From: Dyella telluris
GTDB lineage: Bacteria; Pseudomonadota; Gammaproteobacteria; Xanthomonadales; Rhodanobacteraceae
Direction: 5' to 3'
Assembly: GCF_014297575.1 (NCBI RefSeq)
Contig: NZ_CP060412.1
Span: forward strand, 434,001 to 498,000
Length of the DNA: 64,000 nucleotides
In this document: positions 1 through 9,676 of the stretch, piece after piece
Position numbering within the stretch: the stretch's first letter is position 1
How the letters are laid out: each line of letters begins with the position of its first letter
Made by a program: the position numbers and the translations under genes
Notes under the pieces: model-generated
Told to the model about the DNA's origin: nothing
The model's input: only the letters and a program-made list of their open reading frames with translations
Database searches by the model: none

Positions 1-713
1 TCCTTGGCATAGTCCGCCGGCTTGCCGTCCGGCCCCACGTAGGCACGCAGCAGGGTGAAATCACCCGCGTGGCGGGGCCACACGAAGTTGTCCACTTCGT
101 CGCCGTAATTGCCGATGGCGCGCGGTGGCGCGTAGACCAGTCGCACATCGCGCAGCTCGAGCTGTTTCACCAGATAGAAATCGCGGCCGTAGAACATGTT
201 GACCACGCTGCAGCGCACGCCTGGCTCGCGCTCGCATTCGGCCACCAGCGACTTGCTGATCGCGTCCACGGCATCGAAGTAGGCACGCCCGGTCTTGCCC
301 TTGGCGGCGGCAAGCACTGTGTCGCTGACCTTGTCGAAGCCGGTGGTGACGCGCAGGCGGAAATCCGGATTCGCCGGCAGTTCCTCGCTACGTGCATGCG
401 AGACGAAACCGTTCTGGATCAGGTCGCGCTGCGCATTGCTGTTGTACTGGATCACGCCGAAGGCCACGTGGTGGTTGGTCAGCACCAGGCCGTCGTCACT
501 GATGAAGGAGCCCGTGGCCCCTCCCACCTTCACCACCGCATTGAGCGGCGCACGCGTCAGGTCCGCCAGATCGCCCGGGTTGCCCTGGAAGCCCGCCTCG
601 CGCAGCTGCTTGCCGATGGTCGGCAACTGCGAGGGCATCCACATGCCTTCGTCAGCCTGCGCAGCCGGAGCGAACATCATGGCCATGGCCAGTCCCATCT
701 TCTTCAAGCGCAT
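1..713 (-). CDS. S46 family dipeptidyl-peptidase (DPP7/DPP11-like), 5' part only
   Basis: This is the N-terminal 237 residues of a secreted serine peptidase; the gene runs off the left edge of the window. The start is MRLKKMGLAMAM followed by a signal peptide that probably ends near residue 20 (APAAQA/DEGMW). Residues 22-32 (EGMWMPSQLP) and the TNHH motif at 79-82, which carries the catalytic histidine of the family, are typical of S46. Further on, GDEVDNFVWPRHAGDF matches the conserved block around the catalytic aspartate. The serine lies in the missing part. Family members remove dipeptides from oligopeptides in the periplasm or at the outer membrane. It is read leftward and has its own promoter upstream. 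Confidence 0.9.
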   Translation of the reverse strand, partial: MRLKKMGLAMAMMFAPAAQADEGMWMPSQLPTIGKQLREAGFQGNPGDLADLTRAPLNAVVKVGGATGSFISDDGLVLTNHHVAFGVIQYNSNAQRDLIQNGFVSHARSEELPANPDFRLRVTTGFDKVSDTVLAAAKGKTGRAYFDAVDAISKSLVAECEREPGVRCSVVNMFYGRDFYLVKQLELRDVRLVYAPPRAIGNYGDEVDNFVWPRHAGDFTLLRAYVGPDGKPADYAK

Positions 714-745
714 TGGTGACACTCATTAAATCGCAACAACTTGCG

Positions 746-774
746 ACATTAAAACGGAACGGCCCTGACCGTAA
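746..774 (-). promoter_or_regulatory. Putative sigma-70 promoter of the S46 peptidase gene
   Basis: On the minus strand a -35 TTACGG (769-774) and a -10 TAATGT (746-751) are separated by 17 bp. Much of this block is repeated at 3012-3041, upstream of the next gene, including the shared TCAGG-GCC spacer core and TGTCGCAA after the -10. That repetition supports a real promoter. Confidence 0.5.
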
Positions 775-808
775 CGCTGCATTGCACACCTCAGCAACGA
801 AAACCCCT

Positions 809-860
809 GCGCCGGCATGCCGGCGCCGATGCCCGCAGCACTCAGGCGACGGGCATCGGC
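809..860 (-). terminator. Putative terminator after the glycosidase-like gene
   Basis: Reading leftward, an 11-bp stem (825-835 with 850-860) is followed by a perfect GCGCCGGC/GCCGGCGC palindrome (809-826) and then GGGGTTTTCG. It lies directly after the stop codon at 866. Confidence 0.5.
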
Positions 861-865
861 GTGCA

Positions 866-2977
866 TCATCGGCAGGACTGCCCGGCCGGCGGCGGCAGCG
901 CCAGGAACACCGTGCTCCACAACTGCGCCGCGTTGGATTCGTCCTCGTGCGCGCCTTCCGCGCCGAAGGGTTCGATGCGGTAATGGCCGTTGACATACGA
1001 CCATGACCACAGCTCCGACGTGCGCATGGAGCCTGCGGCGCAGATGCCCTTCCACAGTTCGGTCTGCGCAGCTTCCACGTGCGTGCGGGTGGTCGCCGCC
1101 AGGTCATCACGCGCCAGCTGGCGCTTGAGGCCTGCCGCCATGATGGCCTGCTGCCAGGCCCACACCACCGTGCCGTGGTAGGCACTGTTGCCGAAGCGCG
1201 GCCACACGTCCTTGCCGGCATACGCGGGGTTGGCCACCACCATGCCCACGTCCGTCATCAGGCCCGCCGGGAACGGGCGCATCAGGCTGCTCACGCGGCG
1301 ATCCAGCACGGCAGCATCCGGCCGGCCGAACAACAGGCGGAAGCCTTCGTCCGAGTGCAGCACCGGAATCGGGTGGCCCTGCGCATCGAGTGAAATAGCC
1401 GGGAATTCCAGCGCGGAATCGCCCAGCGCCTTGAGCGCCGATGCATCCGATACGCCGATCTGGGTGGCGTAATCACGCACCTGCTGCGCGGCCTGCTCGT
1501 TGTTCAGCTGCACGGAGAACAGCGCGCTGGCGTGCTGCTCCCACTCGCCGGCACTGTTGGCAGCAGCGCGCAGGCGCTCGCGCTGGGCGGGCGTGGTGTA
1601 GTCGGTCAGCAGGCCAGCGTCGAGGAACTGGCCGATGGCCCGCAACGCGGCCGGCATCCAGACGGCATTGACGTCGTAGGGATAGCGACCGCGGCCGATG
1701 CCTTCGTTGCTGTCGCGCCACTGCCCCACCGGGGCATTGGGCTTGAGCGATATCAAGTTGGCATACACCGGCTTGCGTGCGAACGCTTCGCTGCTGCCGG
1801 CGACAAATAACAGGTTGCGCACCAGCGCATCGCCTTGGCGCTGCCCGTTGAGCTTGCCGGACAGGAACGCGCGGGCGCCCTCGCGGCCGCGCGGATCATC
1901 CAGCAGCCAGGCCGCGGCCACCGGCGGCAACATGTAGTCGTCGTCCACCATCACATAGTCATAGATGGGATCGGCCGACGGCTTGCCCTGCTCCTTGAGG
2001 TGCTGCAGCACGGCGAACTCGCCGATGCCCTCTTCGTGCGCGACTTGTCCGTCGGAGGAAAGGCGCGCCAGCACCGAACCGATGCCGGCATCCACGGCTG
2101 CCGGCTGCAGCACCGGCATCAGCAGGCGCAGCGACATCAGCGTATCGCGCCCGAAATAAGTGTCGAAGCGCCAGGAGCCGGCGAGGAATTTCTCGCGATA
2201 GCTCAGGAACTGCAGGGCATCACGGCTGCGCTTGTCGTTCTGCGCGTTGTCGTTGAGCAGGTGGGTGAACGGCGTCAGCGGGGTCTCGCCGGTGCTGGCC
2301 TCGATGCGCAGGTGCACGGCCTCGCCGGCGTGATCCGGATGCAGCACGATGTGGCCGTCCTCGCGCACGAAGCGACCATCCTTGGCGGTCAGCGCCATGG
2401 CATAGCCCGGGGCACCATCCAGGCGCGGGCGCTGCCAGCGCACGGAGCGTTCGGTCAGCTCGGGCTGGGCGACGATCTTCGGCGTGGCGGCGACCTGCTC
2501 GGCGTAGCCCTGGCCCAGCTGGTAGTCGCGAAGTACGCGGATGCTGCCCAGCACGGCGTCCTTGATCACCAGGGTGTCGCCGGTGACGCTGGCCTGGGCG
2601 GCGATGCCGTGCCAGGGGTGGCCATCCACCGTATAGGTCTGGCCGGTGACCGGACCCAGCGTCCAGCGCACCCGGGTCACGGTAGGCTCGAACCAGATGC
2701 CGGCGCCGCTGTCCCCGGCCGGAAAGGCCACCAGGATGCGCGGCTTGTCACCCGAATTGAGCAGCAGATGGGCGGCCACGTCGCCGCTCTGGAAGAACGC
2801 GTTCTCGATGCCCCCTTCGGTAATGCGGAACTGCAGCGGCGCCTTGGCGCCCTGCTCCGGCGCCTGCCCGGCCCATGCGGCCGGCAGCACCGCCAGACCC
2901 ATGGCCAGCGCCAGCGCCCGCCACCGATAACCCCGCCCCGCCATGCCGACTGCCCGGCCCATCGTGTTCAAACGCAT
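866..2977 (-). CDS. Secreted six-hairpin glycosidase-like protein
   Basis: This is a 703-residue exported protein. The start (MRLNTMGRAVGM) was chosen because it precedes a clear signal peptide, with a hydrophobic stretch at about 25-36 ending AAWA/GQAPEQ. The middle contains DTYFGRDTLMSLRLLMPVL, a pattern seen in (alpha/alpha)6-barrel glucosidases of the glycogen-debranching/GH15/GH63 type. The later blocks DSNEGIGRGRYPYDVNAVW and GNSAYHGTVVWAWQQ fit the same fold. I infer an extracytoplasmic carbohydrate hydrolase; the substrate and exact GH family cannot be read from the sequence. A longer frame running into tdh on the other strand is not coding. The gene is divergent from tdh. Confidence 0.72.
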   Translation of the reverse strand: MRLNTMGRAVGMAGRGYRWRALALAMGLAVLPAAWAGQAPEQGAKAPLQFRITEGGIENAFFQSGDVAAHLLLNSGDKPRILVAFPAGDSGAGIWFEPTVTRVRWTLGPVTGQTYTVDGHPWHGIAAQASVTGDTLVIKDAVLGSIRVLRDYQLGQGYAEQVAATPKIVAQPELTERSVRWQRPRLDGAPGYAMALTAKDGRFVREDGHIVLHPDHAGEAVHLRIEASTGETPLTPFTHLLNDNAQNDKRSRDALQFLSYREKFLAGSWRFDTYFGRDTLMSLRLLMPVLQPAAVDAGIGSVLARLSSDGQVAHEEGIGEFAVLQHLKEQGKPSADPIYDYVMVDDDYMLPPVAAAWLLDDPRGREGARAFLSGKLNGQRQGDALVRNLLFVAGSSEAFARKPVYANLISLKPNAPVGQWRDSNEGIGRGRYPYDVNAVWMPAALRAIGQFLDAGLLTDYTTPAQRERLRAAANSAGEWEQHASALFSVQLNNEQAAQQVRDYATQIGVSDASALKALGDSALEFPAISLDAQGHPIPVLHSDEGFRLLFGRPDAAVLDRRVSSLMRPFPAGLMTDVGMVVANPAYAGKDVWPRFGNSAYHGTVVWAWQQAIMAAGLKRQLARDDLAATTRTHVEAAQTELWKGICAAGSMRTSELWSWSYVNGHYRIEPFGAEGAHEDESNAAQLWSTVFLALPPPAGQSCR

Positions 2978-3011
2978 TCGCCTGCTCCGTTCAGTCGCGC
3001 ACAATTTTGCG

Positions 3012-3041
3012 ACAGTACAAAGCAAGGCCCCTGAACGGCAA
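3012..3041 (-). promoter_or_regulatory. Putative promoter of the glycosidase-like gene
   Basis: Minus strand: -35 TTGCCG (3036-3041), an 18-bp spacer and -10 TACTGT (3012-3017). The block closely resembles the promoter of the neighbouring S46 gene at 746-774, so the two secreted hydrolases may be co-regulated. Confidence 0.5.
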
Positions 3042-3078
3042 CGTTGCAGTGCACGAAGCCGCCGCCCCACCGGCCTTC

Positions 3079-3084
3079 TATAAT
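3079..3084 (+). promoter_or_regulatory. -10 element (TATAAT) upstream of tdh
   Basis: A perfect TATAAT lies 35 bp before the tdh start codon. The spacer is GC-rich and no good -35 hexamer is visible, so either an activator or a poor -35 is implied. Confidence 0.45.
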
Positions 3085-3118
3085 GTCGGTTTCCCCAGCC
3101 CTGCCCCACGGAAACCCC

Positions 3119-4153
3119 ATGCCTCAGATGATGAAAGCCCTGGTCAAGCGCAATCCCGAACAGGGCATCTGGATGGAAGAAGTGCCCGTCCCCGAGGTCG
3201 GCCCCAATGAGGTGCTGATCAAGATGGAAAAGACCGCCATCTGCGGCACCGACCTGCACATCTACAAGTGGGACGACTGGTCCCAGCGCACCATCAAGCC
3301 CGGCCTGACCATCGGCCATGAGTTCGTCGGCCGCATCGTGGAGATCGGCCCCGGCGTGACCGGCTACAAGATTGGCGACCGCGTCTCGGCCGAAGGCCAC
3401 ATTGTGTGCGGCCACTGCCGCAACTGCCGTGCCGGCCGCCAGCACCTGTGCCCGAACACCGTGGGCATCGGCGTGAATCGCAACGGCGCGTTCGCCGAAT
3501 ACATGACCATGCCGGCCTCGAACCTGTGGCCGATTCCGGACCAGATCCCGTCCGAACTGGCTGCCTTCTTCGACCCCTACGGCAATGCCGCGCACTGCGC
3601 GCTGGAGTTCGACCTGATCGGCGAAGACGTGCTGATCACCGGCGCCGGCCCCATCGGCATCATCGCCGCGGGCATCGCCAAGCACGTGGGCGCGCGTAAC
3701 GTCGTCGTCACGGACATCAACGACTACCGCCTCAAGCTGGCCGCCGACATGGGCGCCACCCGCGTGGTCAACGTCGCCAACCAGTCGCTGAAGGACGTGA
3801 TGAAGGACCTTCACATGGAAGGTTTCGACGTGGGCCTGGAAATGAGCGGCAACCCGCGCGCCTTCAACGACATGCTCGACTGCATGTACCACGGTGGCAA
3901 GGTGGCCCTGCTCGGCATCATGCCCAAGGGCGCCGGCATCGACTGGGACAAGGTGATCTTCAAGGGCCTTACCCTGCAGGGCATCTACGGCCGTCGCATG
4001 TACGAGACCTGGTACAAGATGACCCAGATGGTGCTCACGGGCTTCCCGCTGCAGAAGGTGCTCACCCACCAGATCCACATCGACGACTTCCAGAAGGGCT
4101 TCGACCTGATGGATGCCGGCAAGTGCGGCAAGGTCGTCTGCTCCTGGAGCTGA
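3119..4153 (+). CDS. tdh: L-threonine 3-dehydrogenase
   Basis: This zinc-dependent medium-chain dehydrogenase oxidises L-threonine to 2-amino-3-oxobutyrate with NAD+, and Kbl then cleaves that product. The protein has 344 residues against 341 in E. coli. The catalytic zinc cysteine is in [14 protein letters not shown] (C42) and GHEFVG follows. The structural zinc cluster is [15 protein letters not shown]. The nucleotide-binding GAGPIGI loop and the C-terminal KVVCSW complete the family pattern. The ATG at 3119 ([10 protein letters not shown]) has GGAAA upstream; M4 or M5 would match the E. coli start better and cannot be excluded. kbl lies 4.2 kb downstream, beyond a large AsmA-like gene, rather than directly adjacent as in E. 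coli. Confidence 0.96.
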   Translation: MPQMMKALVKRNPEQGIWMEEVPVPEVGPNEVLIKMEKTAICGTDLHIYKWDDWSQRTIKPGLTIGHEFVGRIVEIGPGVTGYKIGDRVSAEGHIVCGHCRNCRAGRQHLCPNTVGIGVNRNGAFAEYMTMPASNLWPIPDQIPSELAAFFDPYGNAAHCALEFDLIGEDVLITGAGPIGIIAAGIAKHVGARNVVVTDINDYRLKLAADMGATRVVNVANQSLKDVMKDLHMEGFDVGLEMSGNPRAFNDMLDCMYHGGKVALLGIMPKGAGIDWDKVIFKGLTLQGIYGRRMYETWYKMTQMVLTGFPLQKVLTHQIHIDDFQKGFDLMDAGKCGKVVCSWS

Positions 4154-4205
4154 GCGAATCCTGTCACACCCTGGATTTCTGCTTGAGAAATCCGACCTGA
4201 AATCT

Positions 4206-4242
4206 CGGCCGCCCTAGTACACTCGCGCTCAGGGCGGCCGAC
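4206..4242 (+). other. Dyad-rich spacer between tdh and the DUF748 gene
   Basis: A perfect 11-bp inverted repeat (4206-4216 with 4232-4242) lies 52 bp after the tdh stop. It is flanked by an 8-bp hairpin (GGATTTCT/AGAAATCC, about 4171-4191) and by GTGCA/TGCAC plus GGCCC/GGGCC arms just before the next ribosome-binding site. None has a U-tract, so they may act as weak terminators or mRNA structures rather than a classic terminator. Confidence 0.4.
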
Positions 4243-4318
4243 AGAATCGCTGGGATTGTGAAGGTGCACGGCCCAAGGGCCCTGCACGGTCGGCACGCGA
4301 TGTCATGGGAGCATCGTG

Positions 4319-7300
4319 ATGGCGGGCCTTTTCAGCAATCCACGTCTGGCCGCAGGACGCGACCGCGCCCTGGCCATCGCCAAGTCACACCGCACGCGCA
4401 AGATCACGCTGATCGTTGCCATCGTGGTGGTCGTGTTCGGCCTGCTCGGCTTCCTGGCCGCGCCAGGCATCATCCGCAGCCAGATCGAGAAGCGCGCCAG
4501 CGCCGCACTGGAACGCCCCGTTACCCTGGGCGCGGTGCATCTCAATCCGTACACACTGCGGCTGCAGCTCGACCAGCTGCACATTGCCGACCATGACGGC
4601 AAATCACCTTTCGTCGACATTGATCAAGCCGTGATCAACGCATCGTGGGGTTCGGTGTTCCGCCTGAAGCCGGTGCTGGATGAACTCTCCGTGCAGCATC
4701 CGCGCATCCGCATCGTGCGCACGGGTGACCAGCGCTTCAACTTCAGCGACATCATCGACCGCATCAACGCCACGCCGTCCGATCCGAACGCCGCGCCCAC
4801 GCGCTACTCGCTTTCGAACATCAGCGTGCACAACGGCGACATCCAGTTCGAGGATGAAGCGCTGAAGACGAAGCACCAGGTGCAGAACCTGGAGCTGGGC
4901 ATTCCGTTCATCGCCAACCTGCCCAGCGACACCGACGTGTTCGTGCAGCCGCTGCTGTCGATGAAGGTGGACGGCAGCCCCCTGCGCGTGGACGGCCACG
5001 CCAAACCCTTCGCGGACAATCGTGAGTCGACCGTCGACTTCCATCTCGACCGGCTCGATCTTGCCCGTTACATCGGTTACGCCCCCACCACGCTACCGGT
5101 CACGATCCCCAAGGGCCTGCTCAGTGGCGACCTGACCCTGCATTTCGTGCAGGCCAAGTCGTCGCCGCAGGTGCAACTCACCGGCAAGCTGCAGCTGGAC
5201 GACTTTGCCCTCAACAGCAGCGACGGCCAGGCGATCGTGGGCCTGGGCAAGGCCACGGCGGATCTGGCCGATGTCCAGCCACTGGCATCGCGCTATGTGA
5301 TCGGCACGCTCGCGCTCGAACAGGCTCACCTGTACTACACGTCCACGGCGGACGGCCGCAGCAACTTCGACACGCTGACGGCAGCACCGGCGAAACCCGC
5401 GACGGAAGCGAAAGCCCAGCCGATGGACCTGCGCATCCATGCGTTGACGCTGGCCAACAGCGCCATCCATTACGGCAGTGCCACCGGCAAGATCGACCTG
5501 ACCAACCTGCACGGTGGCCTGCAGGGACTGAGCATGCTGGCCGCCCCACCGGCGAAGCTGGACGTCACCGCGCAGATGTTTGGCGGTGAGCTCGGCCTGA
5601 ACGGCACGGTGGATCTTGCCAAGGACAAGCTGGTCGCCGCGCTCAACGTCAAGCAGGTCGACCTGGCACCGCTGCAGGCGGCCACCTATCAGGGCCTGGC
5701 CGCGCGCGTGACCAAGGGCAAGCTGGACCAGACCGGTCAGCTCGAGGTGAACTGGGGCAAGCCGTTCAACGTGAATCTGGCCAAGTCCAAGGCCACAGTC
5801 ACCGACTTCGCCATGGAACCCCAGTTCAAGGGTCACAACGCACCGGTGGCGTGGACCCGCATGGAGGCGGAGATCAACCAGATCGACCTTGCCTCGCAGC
5901 AAGCCCAGCTCGGCACGGTCACGGCGACGGGCCTGAACCTGGACGTGCAGCGCAACAGCAACAAGTACATCAGCCTGGTCGATCTGTTCGCCGCCAAGGA
6001 CGCCCCGGCAAAGAAGGCTTCCGCGAAGAAGGGCGACGACACCAGCGCGCCGTGGCACTGGAGCGTCGCCCACCTGGCGCTCGACAAGGCGGCCATCGTC
6101 TTTACCGATCTGGCCGCCGGCGACAAGCCGGTGAAGATCAAGATCGACTCCCTCAGCGGCGGCATGGACAACCTGAGCGACAAGCTCAACGAGCCGCGCG
6201 CGATGAAGTTGTCGGGTAACGTCGACAAGGGCAGCTTCACGGCCAATGGCAAGGTGCAGCCCGTACCGGCAGTTGCCGACATCCAGCTGGACACCAAGCG
6301 CCTGGACATCGCCACCTTCCAGCCGTACATCAGCGTGCCGCTGAACGTGACCATTTCCAGCGCGCGCATCAGCAGCACCGGCAAGGTGCACTACGACGGT
6401 CGTAGTGCGGACCCGAAGCTGACTTACAAGGGCAACGCCGCACTGGAACAGGTGCGTATCCAGGACAAGCTCACGGGCGATGACTTCCTGCGCTGGCGCA
6501 CGCTGAGTGGTTCCAGCCTTGACGTGTCCTACGGCTACGGCCCGCCGCGCATGCACGTGGCGAACCTGGTGCTTACCTCGTTCTATGCGCGCATGATCGT
6601 CAATGCCAACGGCACGTTGAACCTGTCGGAGGTCGTGGCCAACCCCGAAGCGGCACCGGTATCGGTGACCCGCACCGAGAGTGAGCAGCCCGCCGGTGCC
6701 GCCACGCCGGCGCCGGCAAAACCCGCTCCGGCCCCGCCGCAGGCTCCTGCCGCAACGTCGACGGCGAAGTCGCAGGTGGCTGCTGCGCCTGCGCCGGCCT
6801 CTTCGGCCCCCGCGGCACCGCCGGCCGATATTCGCATCGGTGGCATCACCCTGCTCAACGGCCAGCTCAACTACACCGACAACTTCATCAAGCCGAACTA
6901 CACCGCCAACATGACCAAGCTCACCGGCAAGATCGGTGCGTTTGGCACCACGCCGGGCGACCCGCCGGCCGATCTGGCGGTGCAGGCGGCGTTGAACGAT
7001 GACTCGCCGATCGACATCGACGGCACCATCAATCCGCTCCAGCCCGTGGCCTTCCTCGACATCAAGGGCAAGGCGAACGATGTGGAGTTGACCGGCATGA
7101 GCGCGTACTCCACCAAGTACACCGGCTACCCGATCACCGCGGGCAAGCTGACGATGGACGTCCACTACATGCTGGACCAGCGCAAGCTCAATGCCGACAA
7201 CCACATCTTCATCACCCAGCTGACCTTTGGTGATCGCGACGAGAGCCCGGGCGTGAAGCACCTGCCGGTGAAGCTCGCAGTGGCCTTGCTCAAGGACACC

Positions 7301-8035
7301 AACGGCAACATCGACGTGAACGTGCCGGTGTCCGGTTCGCTGGACGATCCGCAGTTCAGCATGGGCAGCCTGATCTGGCACGCGCTGGGCAACCTCATCG
7401 CCAAGGCCGCCACGGCGCCCTTCCGCCTGTTGGGCGCGGCATTCGGCGGTGGCAATCACGAGGACCTGGGCTACGTGGAGTTCGATCCCGGCTCGGCCGT
7501 GCTCGACAAGGCGGCGCAGGAACGGCTCGGCAAGATCGTGGCGATGCTCAACCAGAAGGCATCGCTCAACCTCGACATCATCGGCCGCGTGGATCCGTCG
7601 AAGGATCAGGATGGCCTGCGCAAGGTCACCGTGGACACCATGGTGCGCAAGCAGAAGGTGCTGGACCAGGAAGGCAAGAACGCCGACACCTCCGATGCCG
7701 CCCTCGCCGCCGTCAACGTCACGCCGGATGAATACGAGAAGTACCTCAAGCGTGCGTACAAGGACGACGACTTCAAGGACAAGCCGAAGAATTTCATCGG
7801 CCTGAAGAAGTCACTCGAACCGGACGACATGCGCAGCCTGATGGAGACCAACGTGGCCGTGGACGATGCCGCCATGCGCGACCTGGCGCAGCGCCGCGCC
7901 GCTGCTGTGGCGACCTGGCTCAAGGGCAAGCTCGACGACAAGCGCTACGCCATCAAGGATCCGAAGCTCGACACCAAGGGCATCGACGACAAGGGCAAGA
8001 CGACGCGCGTGGAGTTTGGCTTGCATCAGGGGTGA
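4319..8035 (+). CDS. DUF748 / AsmA-like envelope protein
   Basis: This is a 1238-residue envelope protein with one N-terminal membrane anchor (about 30-48, TLIVAIVVVVFGLLGFLA). After the anchor comes a long repetitive beta-rich region of the AsmA/DUF748 type, in which phrases such as 'LDELSVQHPRIRIVR' and 'LNGQLNYTDNFIKPNY' recur. A low-complexity Ala/Pro segment at about 795-835 splits it in two. Near the C-terminus, DLGYVEFDPGSAVLDKAAQERL resembles the start of an OmpA-like domain. AsmA-superfamily proteins are linked to lipid transport between the membranes; that role is inferred here. The start ATG has GGGAG 6 nt upstream, and a GTG one codon earlier is also possible. Confidence 0.85.
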   Translation: MAGLFSNPRLAAGRDRALAIAKSHRTRKITLIVAIVVVVFGLLGFLAAPGIIRSQIEKRASAALERPVTLGAVHLNPYTLRLQLDQLHIADHDGKSPFVDIDQAVINASWGSVFRLKPVLDELSVQHPRIRIVRTGDQRFNFSDIIDRINATPSDPNAAPTRYSLSNISVHNGDIQFEDEALKTKHQVQNLELGIPFIANLPSDTDVFVQPLLSMKVDGSPLRVDGHAKPFADNRESTVDFHLDRLDLARYIGYAPTTLPVTIPKGLLSGDLTLHFVQAKSSPQVQLTGKLQLDDFALNSSDGQAIVGLGKATADLADVQPLASRYVIGTLALEQAHLYYTSTADGRSNFDTLTAAPAKPATEAKAQPMDLRIHALTLANSAIHYGSATGKIDLTNLHGGLQGLSMLAAPPAKLDVTAQMFGGELGLNGTVDLAKDKLVAALNVKQVDLAPLQAATYQGLAARVTKGKLDQTGQLEVNWGKPFNVNLAKSKATVTDFAMEPQFKGHNAPVAWTRMEAEINQIDLASQQAQLGTVTATGLNLDVQRNSNKYISLVDLFAAKDAPAKKASAKKGDDTSAPWHWSVAHLALDKAAIVFTDLAAGDKPVKIKIDSLSGGMDNLSDKLNEPRAMKLSGNVDKGSFTANGKVQPVPAVADIQLDTKRLDIATFQPYISVPLNVTISSARISSTGKVHYDGRSADPKLTYKGNAALEQVRIQDKLTGDDFLRWRTLSGSSLDVSYGYGPPRMHVANLVLTSFYARMIVNANGTLNLSEVVANPEAAPVSVTRTESEQPAGAATPAPAKPAPAPPQAPAATSTAKSQVAAAPAPASSAPAAPPADIRIGGITLLNGQLNYTDNFIKPNYTANMTKLTGKIGAFGTTPGDPPADLAVQAALNDDSPIDIDGTINPLQPVAFLDIKGKANDVELTGMSAYSTKYTGYPITAGKLTMDVHYMLDQRKLNADNHIFITQLTFGDRDESPGVKHLPVKLAVALLKDTNGNIDVNVPVSGSLDDPQFSMGSLIWHALGNLIAKAATAPFRLLGAAFGGGNHEDLGYVEFDPGSAVLDKAAQERLGKIVAMLNQKASLNLDIIGRVDPSKDQDGLRKVTVDTMVRKQKVLDQEGKNADTSDAALAAVNVTPDEYEKYLKRAYKDDDFKDKPKNFIGLKKSLEPDDMRSLMETNVAVDDAAMRDLAQRRAAAVATWLKGKLDDKRYAIKDPKLDTKGIDDKGKTTRVEFGLHQG

Positions 8036-8092
8036 GCGGAGGCAGAGGCAGCCTCAATGCCAAAGCCATACGCTCGCGAAGCCCCGCCTTGG

Positions 8093-8237
8093 CCGTCATT
8101 CCGGCGCAGGCTGGAATCCAGTGGCACCCGTTTTCGGTTTTCGTCGGGAGTCCGGCGACGCTCTGCAGGTCCAGTGTGGCGCATGGCCATAACCTCACCC
8201 TGACGCCACTGGATTCCGGCCTGCGCCGGAATGACGG
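8093..8237. repeat. 145-bp palindromic repeat element with 32-bp inverted arms
   Basis: Two near-perfect 32-bp arms (8093-8124 and 8206-8237) read CCGTCATTCCGGCGCAGG and its complement, with one visible mismatch. They enclose about 80 bp with no open reading frame of note. Repeats with this GTCATTCCGGCG core are common between genes in many proteobacteria. It fills the gap between the DUF748 gene and kbl. A degenerate half-copy (CGCAGGAATGACGG) occurs near 28018. Confidence 0.75.
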
Positions 8238-8327
8238 GCTTGGGGCGTACGGCCAGCACCGCGCCCTTCCTTCCCAGCCAGCCCCCGAGGGGTCAAAATA
8301 GCCTTTTGACCCAGCTGGAATTTCCCC

Positions 8328-9521
8328 ATGAACTACCCCGGCCAGTCGCGCTTCGCCAGCGAACTCGAATCGATCCGTGAGCAGGGCCTGTTCAAGGCCG
8401 AGCGCATCATCACCTCGCCGCAGTCGGCCAAGATCCGCCTCGACAGCGGCAAGGAAGTGCTCAATTTCTGCGCCAACAATTACCTGGGGCTGGCCGACCA
8501 CCCTGACGTGATCCAGGCGGCGAAGGACGCGCTGGATACCCATGGCTTCGGCATGGCCTCGGTGCGCTTCATCTGTGGCACCCAGGACCTGCACAAGGAA
8601 CTGGAAAAGAAGATCGCCGAATTCTTCGGCACCGAAGACACCATCCTCTACGCCGCCTGCTTCGACGCCAACGGTGGCCTGTTCGAGCCCCTGCTGGGTG
8701 AGGAAGACGCGATCATTTCCGACGCGCTCAATCATGCCTCCATCATCGACGGCATCCGCCTGTGCAAGGCCAAGCGCTTCCGCTACGCCAACTGCGACAT
8801 GGCCGATCTGGAAAAGCAGTTGCAGGCCGCCGACGCCGCCGGCGCCCGCACCAAGCTGATCACCACCGATGGCGCGTTCTCGATGGACGGCTTCATCGCG
8901 CCGCTGGACGAGATCACCGCACTCGCCGAGAAGTACAACGCACTGGTGCACATCGACGAATGCCATTGCACCGGCTTCCTTGGCGACACCGGCCGTGGTT
9001 CGGCCGAAGTGAAGGGCGTGCTCAACAAGATCAACATCATCACCGGCACGCTGGGCAAGGCCCTCGGCGGCGCGCTCGGCGGCTTCACCACCGGTCCGCG
9101 CGAAGTGATCGAAATGCTGCGCCAGCGCTCGCGCCCGTACCTGTTCTCCAACTCCCTGCCGCCGCACGTGGTCGCTGCCGGCATCAAGGTGTTCGACATG
9201 CTCGCCGCCGCCGACGACCTGCGCGACCAGGTCAAGGCCAACACGGCCTACTTCCGCGACGAGATGACCAAGGCCGGCTTCGACATCAAGCCGGGCGTGC
9301 ACCCCATCGTGCCGGTCATGATCTACGACGCGAAGAAGGCTCAGACCATGGCGTCCGAACTGCTCGACGAAGGCATCTATGTCACCGGCTTCTTCTACCC
9401 GGTGGTGCCGCAGGGCCAGGCGCGCATCCGCACGCAGATGAGCGCCGCGCACACGCGCGAGCACCTTGACCAGGCCATTGCCGCCTTTACCAAGGTGGGC
9501 AAGAAGCTGGGCGTGATCTGA
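8328..9521 (+). CDS. kbl: Glycine C-acetyltransferase (2-amino-3-ketobutyrate CoA ligase)
   Basis: This PLP enzyme cleaves 2-amino-3-oxobutyrate with CoA to glycine and acetyl-CoA, the second step after Tdh. The length of 397 residues matches E. coli Kbl (398). Diagnostic motifs are [14 protein letters not shown] near the N-terminus, the substrate-binding [27 protein letters not shown] carrying the PLP-ring aspartate, and [13 protein letters not shown] with the Schiff-base lysine near residue 243. The start at 8328 ([13 protein letters not shown]) is preceded by AGCTGGAA. The gene is separated from tdh by the DUF748 gene and a palindromic repeat, so it may be transcribed on its own. Confidence 0.97.
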   Translation: MNYPGQSRFASELESIREQGLFKAERIITSPQSAKIRLDSGKEVLNFCANNYLGLADHPDVIQAAKDALDTHGFGMASVRFICGTQDLHKELEKKIAEFFGTEDTILYAACFDANGGLFEPLLGEEDAIISDALNHASIIDGIRLCKAKRFRYANCDMADLEKQLQAADAAGARTKLITTDGAFSMDGFIAPLDEITALAEKYNALVHIDECHCTGFLGDTGRGSAEVKGVLNKINIITGTLGKALGGALGGFTTGPREVIEMLRQRSRPYLFSNSLPPHVVAAGIKVFDMLAAADDLRDQVKANTAYFRDEMTKAGFDIKPGVHPIVPVMIYDAKKAQTMASELLDEGIYVTGFFYPVVPQGQARIRTQMSAAHTREHLDQAIAAFTKVGKKLGVI

Positions 9522-9569
9522 TAGACATCGCATCGGCTTGCCTTACGGCAAGTCGATGCGTCTCTTTCT

Positions 9570-9650
9570 TGTAGGAGCGCACGTGTGCGCGATCGGAGCG
9601 CAATGGCGCAACCCCTTTGTCAGGTGGTCGCGCACAAGTGCGCTCCTACA
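9570..9650. repeat. REP-like palindromic element (TGTAGGAGCGC type)
   Basis: Inverted arms 9570-9592 and 9628-9650 pair TGTAGGAGCGCACGTGTGCG with its near-perfect complement around a 35-bp spacer. A second copy with the arms in the opposite order lies at 47236-47294. The TGTAGGAGCG core is typical of REP-like elements in pseudomonads and xanthomonads. It sits between convergent kbl and the pseudouridine synthase gene and may also act as a terminator. Confidence 0.75.
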
Positions 9651-9676
9651 TTCTCCACGACAACACAATAGGCCTG

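Noticed and set aside
866-4078. A 1070-codon leftward frame covering the glycosidase-like gene and tdh antisense
   Set aside because: The upstream part has no homology-like features and lies opposite tdh. The real start is at 2977, followed by a signal peptide.
5093-7459. 788-codon leftward frame inside the DUF748 gene
   Set aside because: It is His/Val/Arg-rich and antisense to a coherent membrane-anchored protein.
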